From positions 1 through 12,077 of the forward strand of contig JAPLUP010000350.1 in assembly GCA_026397575.1 (NCBI GenBank): DNA of 12,077 nucleotides, given 5' to 3'. Every line of letters begins with the position of its first letter. The stretch's first letter is position 1. The translations under genes and the position numbers were made by a program. Of the stretch, positions 1 to 7,688 are shown piece after piece. Below the pieces are notes generated by a model. That model saw only the letters and a list, made by a program, of their open reading frames with translations, made no database searches and was not told where the DNA came from. The stretch is from Candidatus Zixiibacteriota bacterium. Its GTDB lineage: Bacteria > Zixibacteria > MSB-5A5 > CAIYYT01.

Positions 1-2100
1 GATGGTGACCAGATTGCACCTTACTGGTTGAGCCTGCAATGCCAACAAGATGTTCTTTCCAAAGCCGATACATTGTTTTTCCCTGAAGGTGATCAAGAGG
101 ATACACTGCAACACTACGGAGACTTGAATGCTTATGTCTTCCTGGTGGACGAAAATGATTCTACGAGATTTGTGATTACGGCCCTGTCAGGCGGAGTCGA
201 ACCGGACTTAGAACTTTACGGCCCGGGCAATAGCCCGATCGCCAAGACGCATGGCGGCGCGACAGTGATCTTGGAAGATTCGGTTTTCACAGAATCCGGT
301 GTCTATGAGATGTTTGTTGGGGATTACGGTAACGACGAATTTGGCCGCTACCGCATTTCTTGGACCGGCATCCGACCAATAACCTTACACATTGTTCGCC
401 ACCGCCTTCCTGCAGTCTTGACCGGCGCGTCGTTCACTCACACGTTTGAGGCAATCGGTGGGCGCCCTCCATACACTTGGTCTTTGGCTAGCGGTACCTT
501 GCCTGTTGGTTTCTCCCTCTCTAGCGATGGAGTTCTGAGTGGTTCATCGGCTGATCCAGGCAAATTCGTCTTCGTCGTCAGAGCGACGGACTCGGTTGGT
601 GTAATGGCTACCAGAGAATTCGCTCTTGATGTGTATGCCGAGTTTCCACCTCCCGAACTCGTTCTTAACAAGTGGGGAACTACCGCAGTGCCTGGTAGGA
701 TTCTCACATATTACATATCTGTGCAGAACGTTAGCAACATACCAGGCGAAAACATCTACGTCCACGAATTGCTCGACCCAGAGCAGTTCTCACTAGTTTC
801 AGCGTCGCCAGAACCTGCTGCCGATATCGATACGTTGGCAGCCGCTTCGATGGTCATTTGGGACATTCCCGCGCTCGGGCCATATCAAACCGAGGTTCTC
901 ACCTATAGGGCACTGCTGAAGCCGACAGTCCCGATCGGTGCAACGGTGATTGGCGGACCGGTTTACGCCGGTGTTGACCAGAAGAAGCTGTTGGAGTGTC
1001 TGTGGGATTCGTTCATTGCAAGCGGGCTGTGCACTGTTGCTTTTCCTACATGTGCTGCCGCTGTAACCTGTGCGGCGAAGCCCACACCTGAGTGTTTTCT
1101 GACAATACCAGGTTGTGTAGGCTTGATACTGGGGTGTGCTGACAAGATCCACGATCTCCAGCCATGTTATGAAGCAGCGGCTGGGCCCCCGAAATCGTAC
1201 GAGCAGCCCGCCCGCCGACCAGTCGACCCCAACGAAAAAGGCGTGCTCGCGGACACCTTCGTCACGTCTGATGATGAGCTTGTCTACGTCGTTCAGTATG
1301 AGAATATCGGAACTGTTGAAGCGCAAGATGTCTTTGTAACTGATACTCTTGACCCGGATCTTGATCTGTCAACTGTCGAACTGATGACTCCTAGCGGCGT
1401 TCTTAATCCAGGCAGCAGAGTTATCAAGTGGGACCTCCTGGGAATTAATCTTCAGCCGGGGGCGAGTGGCTCAGTGCTGTACAAGGCTCAGCCATTACCT
1501 GACCTGCTGTCCGGAACTCAGATTCGGAATTCGGCTCAGATTCAGTTCGAAATATTCGATATTATAACCACAAATTATGTAGTCAATATTATCGACAATA
1601 CTTTGCCGCAGAGCCATGTTTTGCCTCTTGCTGATACACTATATGCGCTTGCGTTCAATGTCCAGTGGACCGGGTCCGATGATTCTCTCGGATCAGGTAT
1701 TAAATCATACTCGATCTACTGCAGCGATAACGGTGGACCATATGCGGTGTGGCTTTCAGACACGACTGCCACCTCGGCGACATACACTGGACAAGGATTT
1801 CATTCATATGCCTTCTACAGCATTGCCCGCGACAATGTTGGGCATGTTGAGTCTGTGCCGATTACTCCGGATGCCACCACTTACATTGATCGGCTCTGCG
1901 GCGATGCCGATGGCGACGGGTCAGTTACTATCGCAGACGTCGTGTTCCTCATCGATTACATTTTCACGGGCGGTCCGGCACCGCAGCCGCTTTCCGTGGC
2001 GGACGTTGATTGCGGCGGCACCATCAATATTGCCGACGTGGTTTATCTGATCAATTACATCTTCTCCCACGGACCGGAGCCGTGTGCGCTGTGTAAGTAG
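1..2100 (+). CDS. Large secreted multidomain surface protein with C-terminal dockerin (5' partial)
   Basis: The reading frame is open from base 1, so the true start and signal peptide lie outside the window; 699 residues are visible. Counting from the visible start, the modules are: a PPC-like beta domain (about 30-122), a putative Ig (He_PIG) domain (about 137-212), a DUF11-like domain (about 218-320), a hydrophobic segment with eight cysteines (333-389), a second DUF11-like domain opened by VDPNEKG (about 408-530), an Ig/FN3-like domain (about 533-625) and a dockerin type I pair (632-699). The first dockerin loop, DADGDGSVTIAD, keeps canonical calcium ligands. The second, DVDCGGTINIAD, has Gly at ligand position 5. 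No catalytic domain is visible, so this is probably an adhesin or structural cell-surface protein; an enzyme domain could lie upstream of the window. It converges on the YbaK-family gene. Domain names come from pattern recognition. That it is exported and dockerin-bearing is well supported; its ligand is unknown. Confidence 0.85.
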   Translation, partial: DGDQIAPYWLSLQCQQDVLSKADTLFFPEGDQEDTLQHYGDLNAYVFLVDENDSTRFVITALSGGVEPDLELYGPGNSPIAKTHGGATVILEDSVFTESGVYEMFVGDYGNDEFGRYRISWTGIRPITLHIVRHRLPAVLTGASFTHTFEAIGGRPPYTWSLASGTLPVGFSLSSDGVLSGSSADPGKFVFVVRATDSVGVMATREFALDVYAEFPPPELVLNKWGTTAVPGRILTYYISVQNVSNIPGENIYVHELLDPEQFSLVSASPEPAADIDTLAAASMVIWDIPALGPYQTEVLTYRALLKPTVPIGATVIGGPVYAGVDQKKLLECLWDSFIASGLCTVAFPTCAAAVTCAAKPTPECFLTIPGCVGLILGCADKIHDLQPCYEAAAGPPKSYEQPARRPVDPNEKGVLADTFVTSDDELVYVVQYENIGTVEAQDVFVTDTLDPDLDLSTVELMTPSGVLNPGSRVIKWDLLGINLQPGASGSVLYKAQPLPDLLSGTQIRNSAQIQFEIFDIITTNYVVNIIDNTLPQSHVLPLADTLYALAFNVQWTGSDDSLGSGIKSYSIYCSDNGGPYAVWLSDTTATSATYTGQGFHSYAFYSIARDNVGHVESVPITPDATTYIDRLCGDADGDGSVTIADVVFLIDYIFTGGPAPQPLSVADVDCGGTINIADVVYLINYIFSHGPEPCALCK

Positions 2101-2118
2101 ACTATTGGAGACATATAC

Positions 2119-2150
2119 AAAAACGCCGTCAGGGAAGGTTCCTGACGGCG
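2119..2150 (-). terminator. Intrinsic terminator of the YbaK-family gene, in a convergent gap
   Basis: A perfect 10-bp stem (2124-2133 with 2141-2150, CGCCGTCAGG/CCTGACGGCG) has a 7-nt loop. On the minus strand it is followed at once by TTTTTGTATATG, a good U-tract, so it should stop transcripts of the minus-strand deacylase gene. On the plus strand the nearest T-run (2166-2171) is 15 nt past the stem, so termination of the upstream surface-protein gene here is possible but weaker. Confidence 0.8.
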
Positions 2151-2224
2151 CCTGAACGATTGCCGGTTTTTTGACGGTCCTATTCTCTATCGGTCTTTCC
2201 TGCAGATGCAGCCTTAGGATAATT

Positions 2225-2698
2225 CTAACTGTTCGATGAAAAACTGAAGACAGTCGGTTTGGCGATACGCAGGTAATCGGCAACATCCATGATGATTGAA
2301 TCGGTCAAGGAGCCGGCGTTGAAGGCGATCTTCTGATTGGCAAGAATCGAATTGTCGACGTACAGCGGCAGTGAAAGAATCGGTTCGCCAAACGGGGGCA
2401 CGCAGCCGGGGACGCAGCCGGTCAATTCCGCAAGTTCTTCCGCCGTGGCGAATCGAGTTCGCTTCTCCTGAAAATGCTCCTTGATGGCGGCAGAGTTGAT
2501 CTTAAGAGCGCCGCTTAGGACAAACAGCCGAAAATCTATTCCGATTTTCATCACCAGCGCTTTTCCGCCGATTTTCATCTCCTCACCACGTGCCCTGGCA
2601 GCTTCTTCCGAGGTGTAGGTTGGCTGGTGATGTGCAGCGCGGTAAGCAACGCCATTGTCGTCAAGGAATTGCCTAATGGATGCGAACAGATCGGGCAT
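2225..2698 (-). CDS. YbaK/ProX-family aminoacyl-tRNA deacylase
   Basis: A 157-residue, single-domain cytoplasmic protein, the usual size for free-standing YbaK/EbsC/ProX-type editing proteins. These hydrolyse mischarged aminoacyl-tRNAs in trans, for example Cys- or Ala-tRNA(Pro) in characterised members. Visible family marks are TSEEAARARGE (29-39), the active-site lysine region GGKALVMK with Lys46, the KINSAAIKEH segment (66-75) and the glycine/proline loop GCVPGCVPPFG (94-104). There is no fused prolyl-tRNA synthetase or INS context, so the subtype (Cys-, Ala- or other-specific) cannot be read from the sequence. The ATG at 2698 gives the standard N-terminus; only a weak GGA-type ribosome site lies upstream. 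It is a single-gene unit convergent with the surface protein and divergent from the carboxypeptidase, and has no obvious functional link to either. The family assignment is firm; substrate specificity is not. Confidence 0.88.
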   Translation of the reverse strand: MPDLFASIRQFLDDNGVAYRAAHHQPTYTSEEAARARGEEMKIGGKALVMKIGIDFRLFVLSGALKINSAAIKEHFQEKRTRFATAEELAELTGCVPGCVPPFGEPILSLPLYVDNSILANQKIAFNAGSLTDSIIMDVADYLRIAKPTVFSFSSNS

Positions 2699-2872
2699 TG
2701 CGAGTTAAGATCCTGAATACCTTAATGTTGCAGGCAAGGAAACCATCCACAGAGAGAGGTGACCTTGGCAACTCCCGGTTGGCAGAGCGACCGTTAGCCC
2801 ATACCAACCAGAGATCACGCCGATAATTTCGTCCCCCGTATGACCAAAGTCAAGCCCAACCGTGGAAATGGC

Positions 2873-2900
2873 TTGCTTCGATGGCAATTCTGCTTATATT
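2873..2900 (+). promoter_or_regulatory. Possible promoter of the M14 carboxypeptidase gene
   Basis: TTGCTT (2873-2878) and TATATT (2895-2900), separated by 16 bp, lie about 75 bases before the start codon. They resemble sigma70 -35 and -10 boxes. FCB bacteria may use different consensus sequences, so this is a weak candidate. Apart from this, the gap 2699-2975 shows no convincing gene; a 60-codon TTG-started frame on the minus strand there has no ribosome site and no family signature. Confidence 0.25.
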
Positions 2901-2975
2901 GTCACTGAAGAGTACTTTTCTTGAGAATCTCCGCCTTGTTCGAGCAATATCACTACTGAGTCGATTGGAGTATAA

Positions 2976-4844
2976 ATGTTCAAGAGGTTAATACTATTGG
3001 CTTTTGTGGCGCTATTGAGCCTGGCAGTCGCCCCGACAGCGGAAGCCAGCCAGTATTACTTCAAGTTTAATATCCAGTCACCAAAAGAGTTGGATGAACT
3101 CACCAAAATCGTCTCCATCGACAATGTCAAGGATGACACCGTCTATGCCTACGCCAATGATCGGGAATTCGCCAAATTCAAGGCCACGGGTTACAGCTAC
3201 ACGATTCTGCCCAATCCCGGTGACTTGATCGTCCCGGACATGGCGAGGTCGCTCTCCGAGACGAAGGCTTGGGACGTCTATCCGACCTACCAGCAGTACC
3301 TCGACATGATGAATCAGTTTGAGTACAACCACGGTAGCATCTGCAAGCTCATCAACATTGGATCAACGGTTGAGGGGAGGCAATTGCTGGTTCTCAAGAT
3401 TTCGGATAATGTCAACAGTGACGAAGATGAGCCGGAGGCTTTCTATTCAAGCACGATGCACGGTGATGAAGTTACCGGCTATGTGATGATGCTGCGCTTG
3501 ATCGACTCGCTATTGACATCCTATGGCACAGATACGCGGATCACGAACCTGATCAACAACACGGAGATTTACATTAATCCGTTAGCCAACCCTGACGGTA
3601 CTTATCGTGGTGGTGACGGCAGCGTTAGCGGCGCTATCCGGTACAACGCTAACTGGGTCGATCCCAATCGCAATTTCCCTGATCCCGCGGACGGTAATCA
3701 TCCGGACGGCCTAACTTGGCAACCGGAGACAATCGCCATGATGGATTTTATGTCGGCGCACCATTTCGTGATTTCTGCCAATTTCCATGGTGGCGCTGAA
3801 GTGTTTAACTACCCCTGGGACACCTGGTCGCGACTGCATCCGGATGACACGTGGTGGCAGCAGACTGGTCGCCGCTTTGCCGACACCGTGCATGCCAGTG
3901 CCGTGTCCAGCTACATGACCGATCTGCAGGACGGCATTACCAACGGTTACGCCTGGTACCGTGTTACCGGTGGCCGACAGGACTATATGACCTACTTCCA
4001 GCACGGCAGGGAAGCCACGATTGAGATTTCCGGTACAAAGATGCCCCAGGCGAGTACTTTGCCAAATTACTGGACCTATTTGCGCAAGTCACTGCTGAAC
4101 TACCTTTCGGAGGCGCTTTATGGCGTGCGGGGAGTGGCGACCAGCGCTGCGACCGGCTTGCCACTTGCAGCCAGGGTGACAGTCATGAGTCATGATGCTG
4201 ACAGTTCGCAAGTGTATTCCGATCCGACGGTCGGTGATTATCATCGCTTGATAGCGCCGGGCACTTGGACTTTGAAGTTTGAAGCTACCGGCTACGTGCC
4301 GCAGACGATCACGGGCGTGAGCGTGGCCGATTTCAACACGACCATCCTCAATGTTCAGTTGCAACCAGAGTCACCAGATACAACTCTCGGAATTGTCACT
4401 GCGACGGTACCGGGCGGTTGGGTCAATAAGGCCTATTCGCAGCAGATGAATGCGAGCGGTGGTACCGGGCCCTATTCTTGGAGTGACCTGAACGGCGACC
4501 TCGTTGGCACCGGTCTGACGCTTTCCAGCGGTGGTTTGTTGTCGGGAACGCCGGCGCACACGGGACAGATCGACTTCACGGCGAACGTTCAAGATGAGGC
4601 AGGTGGTTCGACCAGCAGGGCCTATAGCTTCAAAGTGTACCTGAACGGTGACGCTGACGGTTCGGATACGATTGATGTCTCTGACGCGGTTTACATCATT
4701 GCTTATATCTTCAGCGGCGGTCCGGCTCCTGTGCCTACCGGCAAAGGCGACACCGACTGCAGCAACTCGATCGACATCTCGGATGCGGTCTTCTTGATTT
4801 CATACATATTTAGCGGTGGACCAGCGCCGTGCGCGGCGAGCTAA
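2976..4844 (+). CDS. Secreted M14 zinc carboxypeptidase with He_PIG and dockerin modules
   Basis: This 622-residue exported metallopeptidase should remove C-terminal residues from extracellular peptides. Residues 1-24 are a signal peptide (KR, hydrophobic core, cleavage near AEA-S). About 25-95 is a propeptide-like region. The M14 catalytic domain spans about 102-382, with zinc ligands in HGDE (His162, Glu165) and NFHGG (His271), the substrate-binding Asn231-Arg232 in VDPNRNF, and the likely catalytic Glu350 in TIEIS. A transthyretin-like carboxypeptidase regulatory domain follows (about 383-462), then a He_PIG Ig-like domain (about 472-555) and a dockerin type I pair (557-622; loops DADGSDTIDVSD and DTDCSNSIDISD). 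All catalytic residues appear intact. The ATG has GGAG five bases upstream. The dockerin implies anchoring to a cohesin partner that is not in this window. It converges on the S8 subtilase, which suggests joint extracellular protein degradation; that link is inference. Confidence 0.93.
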   Translation: MFKRLILLAFVALLSLAVAPTAEASQYYFKFNIQSPKELDELTKIVSIDNVKDDTVYAYANDREFAKFKATGYSYTILPNPGDLIVPDMARSLSETKAWDVYPTYQQYLDMMNQFEYNHGSICKLINIGSTVEGRQLLVLKISDNVNSDEDEPEAFYSSTMHGDEVTGYVMMLRLIDSLLTSYGTDTRITNLINNTEIYINPLANPDGTYRGGDGSVSGAIRYNANWVDPNRNFPDPADGNHPDGLTWQPETIAMMDFMSAHHFVISANFHGGAEVFNYPWDTWSRLHPDDTWWQQTGRRFADTVHASAVSSYMTDLQDGITNGYAWYRVTGGRQDYMTYFQHGREATIEISGTKMPQASTLPNYWTYLRKSLLNYLSEALYGVRGVATSAATGLPLAARVTVMSHDADSSQVYSDPTVGDYHRLIAPGTWTLKFEATGYVPQTITGVSVADFNTTILNVQLQPESPDTTLGIVTATVPGGWVNKAYSQQMNASGGTGPYSWSDLNGDLVGTGLTLSSGGLLSGTPAHTGQIDFTANVQDEAGGSTSRAYSFKVYLNGDADGSDTIDVSDAVYIIAYIFSGGPAPVPTGKGDTDCSNSIDISDAVFLISYIFSGGPAPCAAS

Positions 4845-4864
4845 CCAGTACTTACTGAATTGTG

Positions 4865-4900
4865 CAAGCTTCTCTCCGGTTCATTCCAGAGAGAAGCTTG
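4865..4900. repeat. 12-bp perfect inverted repeat (hairpin) after the carboxypeptidase gene
   Basis: CAAGCTTCTCTC (4865-4876) and GAGAGAAGCTTG (4889-4900) pair perfectly around a 12-nt loop, 20 bases after the carboxypeptidase stop. No T-run follows on either strand, so it is not a classical intrinsic terminator. It could protect the mRNA 3' end, act in factor-assisted termination, or be an insertion scar next to the dockerin relic. Confidence 0.6.
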
Positions 4901-4913
4901 TTGCCTAACGAGC

Positions 4914-4970
4914 AACTACATTCTTGGCGGCGGTCCGCGGCCTGTGATTTGCTACCACTACACTTATTGA
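4914..4970 (+). pseudogene. Relic of a dockerin-coding 3' end
   Basis: Translated from 4914, the DNA reads NYILGGGPRPVICYHYTY and then TGA. NYILGGGPRPV matches the end of the neighbouring dockerin repeats (AYIFSGGPAPV, NYIFSHGPEP). Against 4701-4733 of the carboxypeptidase gene, 22 of 33 bases agree, including an uninterrupted GGCGGTCCG. The EF-hand loop that should precede it is missing, and there is no start codon or open domain upstream. It lies in the same frame as the carboxypeptidase, separated from it by the TAA at 4842. It is either the last scrap of a deleted dockerin gene or an old duplication of the carboxypeptidase tail. Chance similarity over so short a stretch cannot be excluded. 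Confidence 0.4.
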
Positions 4971-5002
4971 GACCTGCTGGTTCCTTCTCTGCCGCTGATG
5001 GC

Positions 5003-5034
5003 AGAAGCCCCGCCTTGGTCAGACGGGGCTTCTT
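5003..5034 (+). terminator. Probable terminator hairpin between the two protease genes
   Basis: AGAAGCCCCG (5003-5012) and CGGGGCTTCT (5024-5033) form a G+C-rich 10-bp stem with an 11-nt loop. On the plus strand the tail TTCTTGGTTACT is only moderately T-rich; on the minus strand there is no U-tract. The location between convergent genes suits a bidirectional terminator, the better side being for plus-strand transcripts from the carboxypeptidase gene. Confidence 0.5.
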
Positions 5035-5083
5035 GGTTACTAGATGCTTGCTGCCTGATGCAGCTTATGGTAAAAGCAGGGAA

Positions 5084-7459
5084 CTACTTCATCAAAAGCA
5101 TCTTCTTGGTATCAACGGCACCGGCGGAGGTCATGCGATAGAAGTAGATACCGGAAGCAACCTGATTGCCTCCCTGGTCCCTTCCATCCCAGACTACACT
5201 GTGATCACCGGATGATTGGTATTGGTTGACCAGAGTCCGAATCTGCTGACCCAGCACGTTGACCACAATCAACTCAACGTCGGCTGACGTCGTCAGAGAG
5301 TAAGTAATGACCGTGCTCGGATTGAACGGGTTCGGGTAGTTCTGATTTAGAGTGAATCCCACAGGCAGACTCACTTCAGACTGACCTTCGCCCATCTCCA
5401 CCCAGCCGTCCGATGCGGACACGACCGAGGAGACGCAGAAGTTGTCGAAGTCAGAGTTGGCAGCGTTGTACCCGCAGCCAACCAGACCGCTGGTGGCGGA
5501 GGCCCACTTGTACGAACCGATATTGGTTCCGCCGATTAACACAGTAACGGTACCATCGGAGGCAGCCTTGACCTGGACATGGTACCAGGTAGCAGAGCTA
5601 ATTGACCTGCTAACACTCTTGCGTGAAGTGTTGGTACCGCTGATTCGATCATACCAGCGCCAGCGATTGTTGACATCGTCGCCCTCGATGTAGCGGTAGT
5701 TGCTCGCGTCCACATAGGCGAAGATAATGCGCGCTACACGGTTGGTGCGGCCGGTGTTCATTCTCACATCACAATCGATTGTCGCGGTTGTGAAGGAACC
5801 AAACGGCGAAGTCGTCTTGGCGTTGGTTGTGGTTGAATTGCCCTTCATGTAACCACCGGTTGCCGTCCAGGTGCCCGTCTTGTTGAGCCAGTCGGTGATA
5901 CTGCCATCAGCAAAATCGTCACAACTCTGAGTCACAGCCGATGCCGTTATGTAACCGGTTTTGGTCTCGCCGTCGGAACCGTAGGCGTTGGTGGCCGTCA
6001 GTACAACCGTGTAAGTCCCAGCCGTGGTGTAAATGTGCGACGGATTCTGCAAGGTTGACGTGCCGCCGTCGCCGAACGTCCAGGCCCAACTGGTCGGGCT
6101 GTTGGTCGAGGCGTCGGTGAAGGTCACCGTTAGAGGATAGGTGCCAGAAGTCGGAGTGCCGGAGAACGCGGCTACCGGCGGATTATTGCCAATCGTCAGC
6201 AGCGCGGCATTCGCGTTAACCAGGCCGTAGCCATAATGCTGATCCCAACCTGTTGGGCCGAGATCCGTCGCGGTGTTCTGCAGGGCCGCCCGCACTGCGT
6301 CGGGGGTCATGGCGCCACCGGCTTTGGAAATCAGCAGAGCGGCTACGCCGGCCACGTGCGGACTGGCCATCGAGGTGCCATCATAGAAGTAGTAGCCGAA
6401 TGTCCCGTAATTGACTCCGTCGTGCGTCTGCTGCAGCACGCCATCGGGATATCCGTCACCATTCTGATCGACAGTCACGTCTCCGCCGGGAGCACAGATG
6501 TCGATGGTCGAACCGTAGGAGGAGTAAGACGGATAGGTACTGTTGTAACGGACCGCCGATACCGAGATGCACTGCGTATAGGCTGCCGGATACTGTGGGG
6601 CAGAGGTGCCGGCGTTACCCGCAGCGCAAACGATTGTGACACCCAAGTTGTAAGCGTAGATCACGGCGTTTTGCAGGGCAGTTGAGCCTGAAGCGCCCCC
6701 AAGACTCATGTTAATCACCTCGGCACCGTGATCGGCTGCGAAGGTGATACCGTTAACGATAGCGGTGTAAGTGCCGTTTCCGGAGGCATCAAGAACCTTT
6801 ATCGGCATGATGCTGCAATTGAAGGCCACGCCCGCCACGCCGAGGCTGTTGTTAGTGGTCTGCGCGATAGTGCCAGTTACGTGCGTGCCATGGGCGCAGT
6901 CATCGTTCGGATGGCTGTCGTTGTTGACGTAGTCATATCCTGCGACAAAATGGGTGCCAGCCAGATCCGGCGCCTGCGTGTAGACTCCGTATGTTTCATA
7001 GGCCACACCGCAGTCGATGACCGCCACGACCACACCGGGTATACCGGTCGACTGATCCCAGGCAGCCGGCATGTTAATCAGCGGCATGTGCCACTGATAC
7101 GAATAGTACGGATCGTTCGGAGTCATGAACGCATGAGCGATGTAGTTCGGCTCGGCGTATTCCACGTCGGGCCGACTGCTGAAAGCAGCAACCATTTCTT
7201 CGACCGTCTTGTCGGCCGAGATTCTGAGCTGCTGGATTCCGATTTGAGCATTGGTTGAAATCAGTGAGGTGCCGAGGTCGGCCAGAGCGGTAGTGGCTTG
7301 CTGTTTGCTCACGCCGTCTTTGAACTTCACAATTATTTCGCCCGGGGCATAAGTGTCTGTGCTGGAGCTGACGCAAGACTTTCCAACGTGAAAGTCTTCT
7401 GCTGCGAAGGCGAGACTGCATAACGCAACAAGTAAAATTAATGTGGAAAATACTCTCAT
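5084..7459 (-). CDS. Secreted S8 subtilisin-like protease with PKD, lectin-like and FCB sorting-tail domains
   Basis: This 791-residue exported serine endopeptidase has a signal peptide (1-20, cleavage near AFA-A) and an inhibitor-type propeptide (about 35-110, with the EIIVKFKDGVS start seen in subtilase prodomains). The S8 catalytic domain (about 120-420) has an intact triad: Asp149 in AVIDCG, His190 in HGTHVTG and Ser363 in GTSMASPH, with the oxyanion-hole Asn282 in AAGN. Then follow a PKD domain (427-508, with WTFGDGG), a concanavalin/laminin-G-like beta-sandwich (about 512-680), and a C-terminal FlgD-Ig-like sorting tail (702-791) starting LNQNYPNPFNPST and ending MLLMK. Such tails direct type IX-like secretion or surface attachment in FCB bacteria. 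The ATG has a strong AAGGAAGGG ribosome site. Unlike its neighbours it has no dockerin, so one locus uses two different C-terminal attachment strategies. Family and domain calls are firm; the substrate is unknown. Confidence 0.95.
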   Translation of the reverse strand: MRVFSTLILLVALCSLAFAAEDFHVGKSCVSSSTDTYAPGEIIVKFKDGVSKQQATTALADLGTSLISTNAQIGIQQLRISADKTVEEMVAAFSSRPDVEYAEPNYIAHAFMTPNDPYYSYQWHMPLINMPAAWDQSTGIPGVVVAVIDCGVAYETYGVYTQAPDLAGTHFVAGYDYVNNDSHPNDDCAHGTHVTGTIAQTTNNSLGVAGVAFNCSIMPIKVLDASGNGTYTAIVNGITFAADHGAEVINMSLGGASGSTALQNAVIYAYNLGVTIVCAAGNAGTSAPQYPAAYTQCISVSAVRYNSTYPSYSSYGSTIDICAPGGDVTVDQNGDGYPDGVLQQTHDGVNYGTFGYYFYDGTSMASPHVAGVAALLISKAGGAMTPDAVRAALQNTATDLGPTGWDQHYGYGLVNANAALLTIGNNPPVAAFSGTPTSGTYPLTVTFTDASTNSPTSWAWTFGDGGTSTLQNPSHIYTTAGTYTVVLTATNAYGSDGETKTGYITASAVTQSCDDFADGSITDWLNKTGTWTATGGYMKGNSTTTNAKTTSPFGSFTTATIDCDVRMNTGRTNRVARIIFAYVDASNYRYIEGDDVNNRWRWYDRISGTNTSRKSVSRSISSATWYHVQVKAASDGTVTVLIGGTNIGSYKWASATSGLVGCGYNAANSDFDNFCVSSVVSASDGWVEMGEGQSEVSLPVGFTLNQNYPNPFNPSTVITYSLTTSADVELIVVNVLGQQIRTLVNQYQSSGDHSVVWDGRDQGGNQVASGIYFYRMTSAGAVDTKKMLLMK

Positions 7460-7513
7460 TGTACTTCCCTTCCTTAATTTGTGAGGTTTGTTGACTAAAA
7501 TGGGTAATGCCTG

Positions 7514-7540
7514 CTAATCACCAGCCATCAATACTCCTCC
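7514..7540 (-). promoter_or_regulatory. Tiny leader ORF with a strong ribosome site before the subtilase gene
   Basis: On the minus strand GGGAGGAG (7533-7540 region) sits five bases before ATG GCT GGT GAT TAG (7528 down to 7514), which would make the tetrapeptide MAGD. Its stop is 54 bases before the subtilase ATG. Such a good Shine-Dalgarno on a four-codon frame could be a translated leader or a misplaced translation start, or simply chance. Confidence 0.25.
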
Positions 7541-7562
7541 CTCGAGTTTAAGGTTTGGCCAT

Positions 7563-7579
7563 GTGACAATTCTTGTCAC
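7563..7579. promoter_or_regulatory. 17-bp palindrome, possible operator upstream of the subtilase gene
   Basis: GTGACAA (7563-7569) and TTGTCAC (7573-7579) are perfect inverted arms around TTC. The short arms, odd-numbered symmetry and place about 105 bases before the subtilase start suit a dimeric transcription factor site. There is no U-tract, so it is not a terminator for the minus-strand gene ending at 7689. The regulator is unknown. Confidence 0.3.
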
Positions 7580-7688
7580 CAATCCCTCCAAAATTACTAT
7601 ATGAATCCTCTGATTGGTATCGCGGCTCCGATGGCATTCATGCTGCATACCCAGAACCAACTACCTCTCTCCAATCACCCCCTTTGAA

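Noticed and set aside
799..1326. 175-codon minus-strand frame inside the surface-protein gene
   Set aside because: The plus frame has clear domain structure over the same bases; this frame has none.
2705..2887. 60-codon minus-strand frame just upstream of the YbaK-family gene
   Set aside because: It begins with TTG, has no ribosome site and shows no recognisable features. Its position before the deacylase gene is suggestive but not enough.
4862..5215. 117-codon plus-strand frame between the proteases
   Set aside because: It runs through two hairpins and into the certain subtilase 3' end, lacks a ribosome site and has no protein-like pattern. The dockerin-like relic is in another frame.
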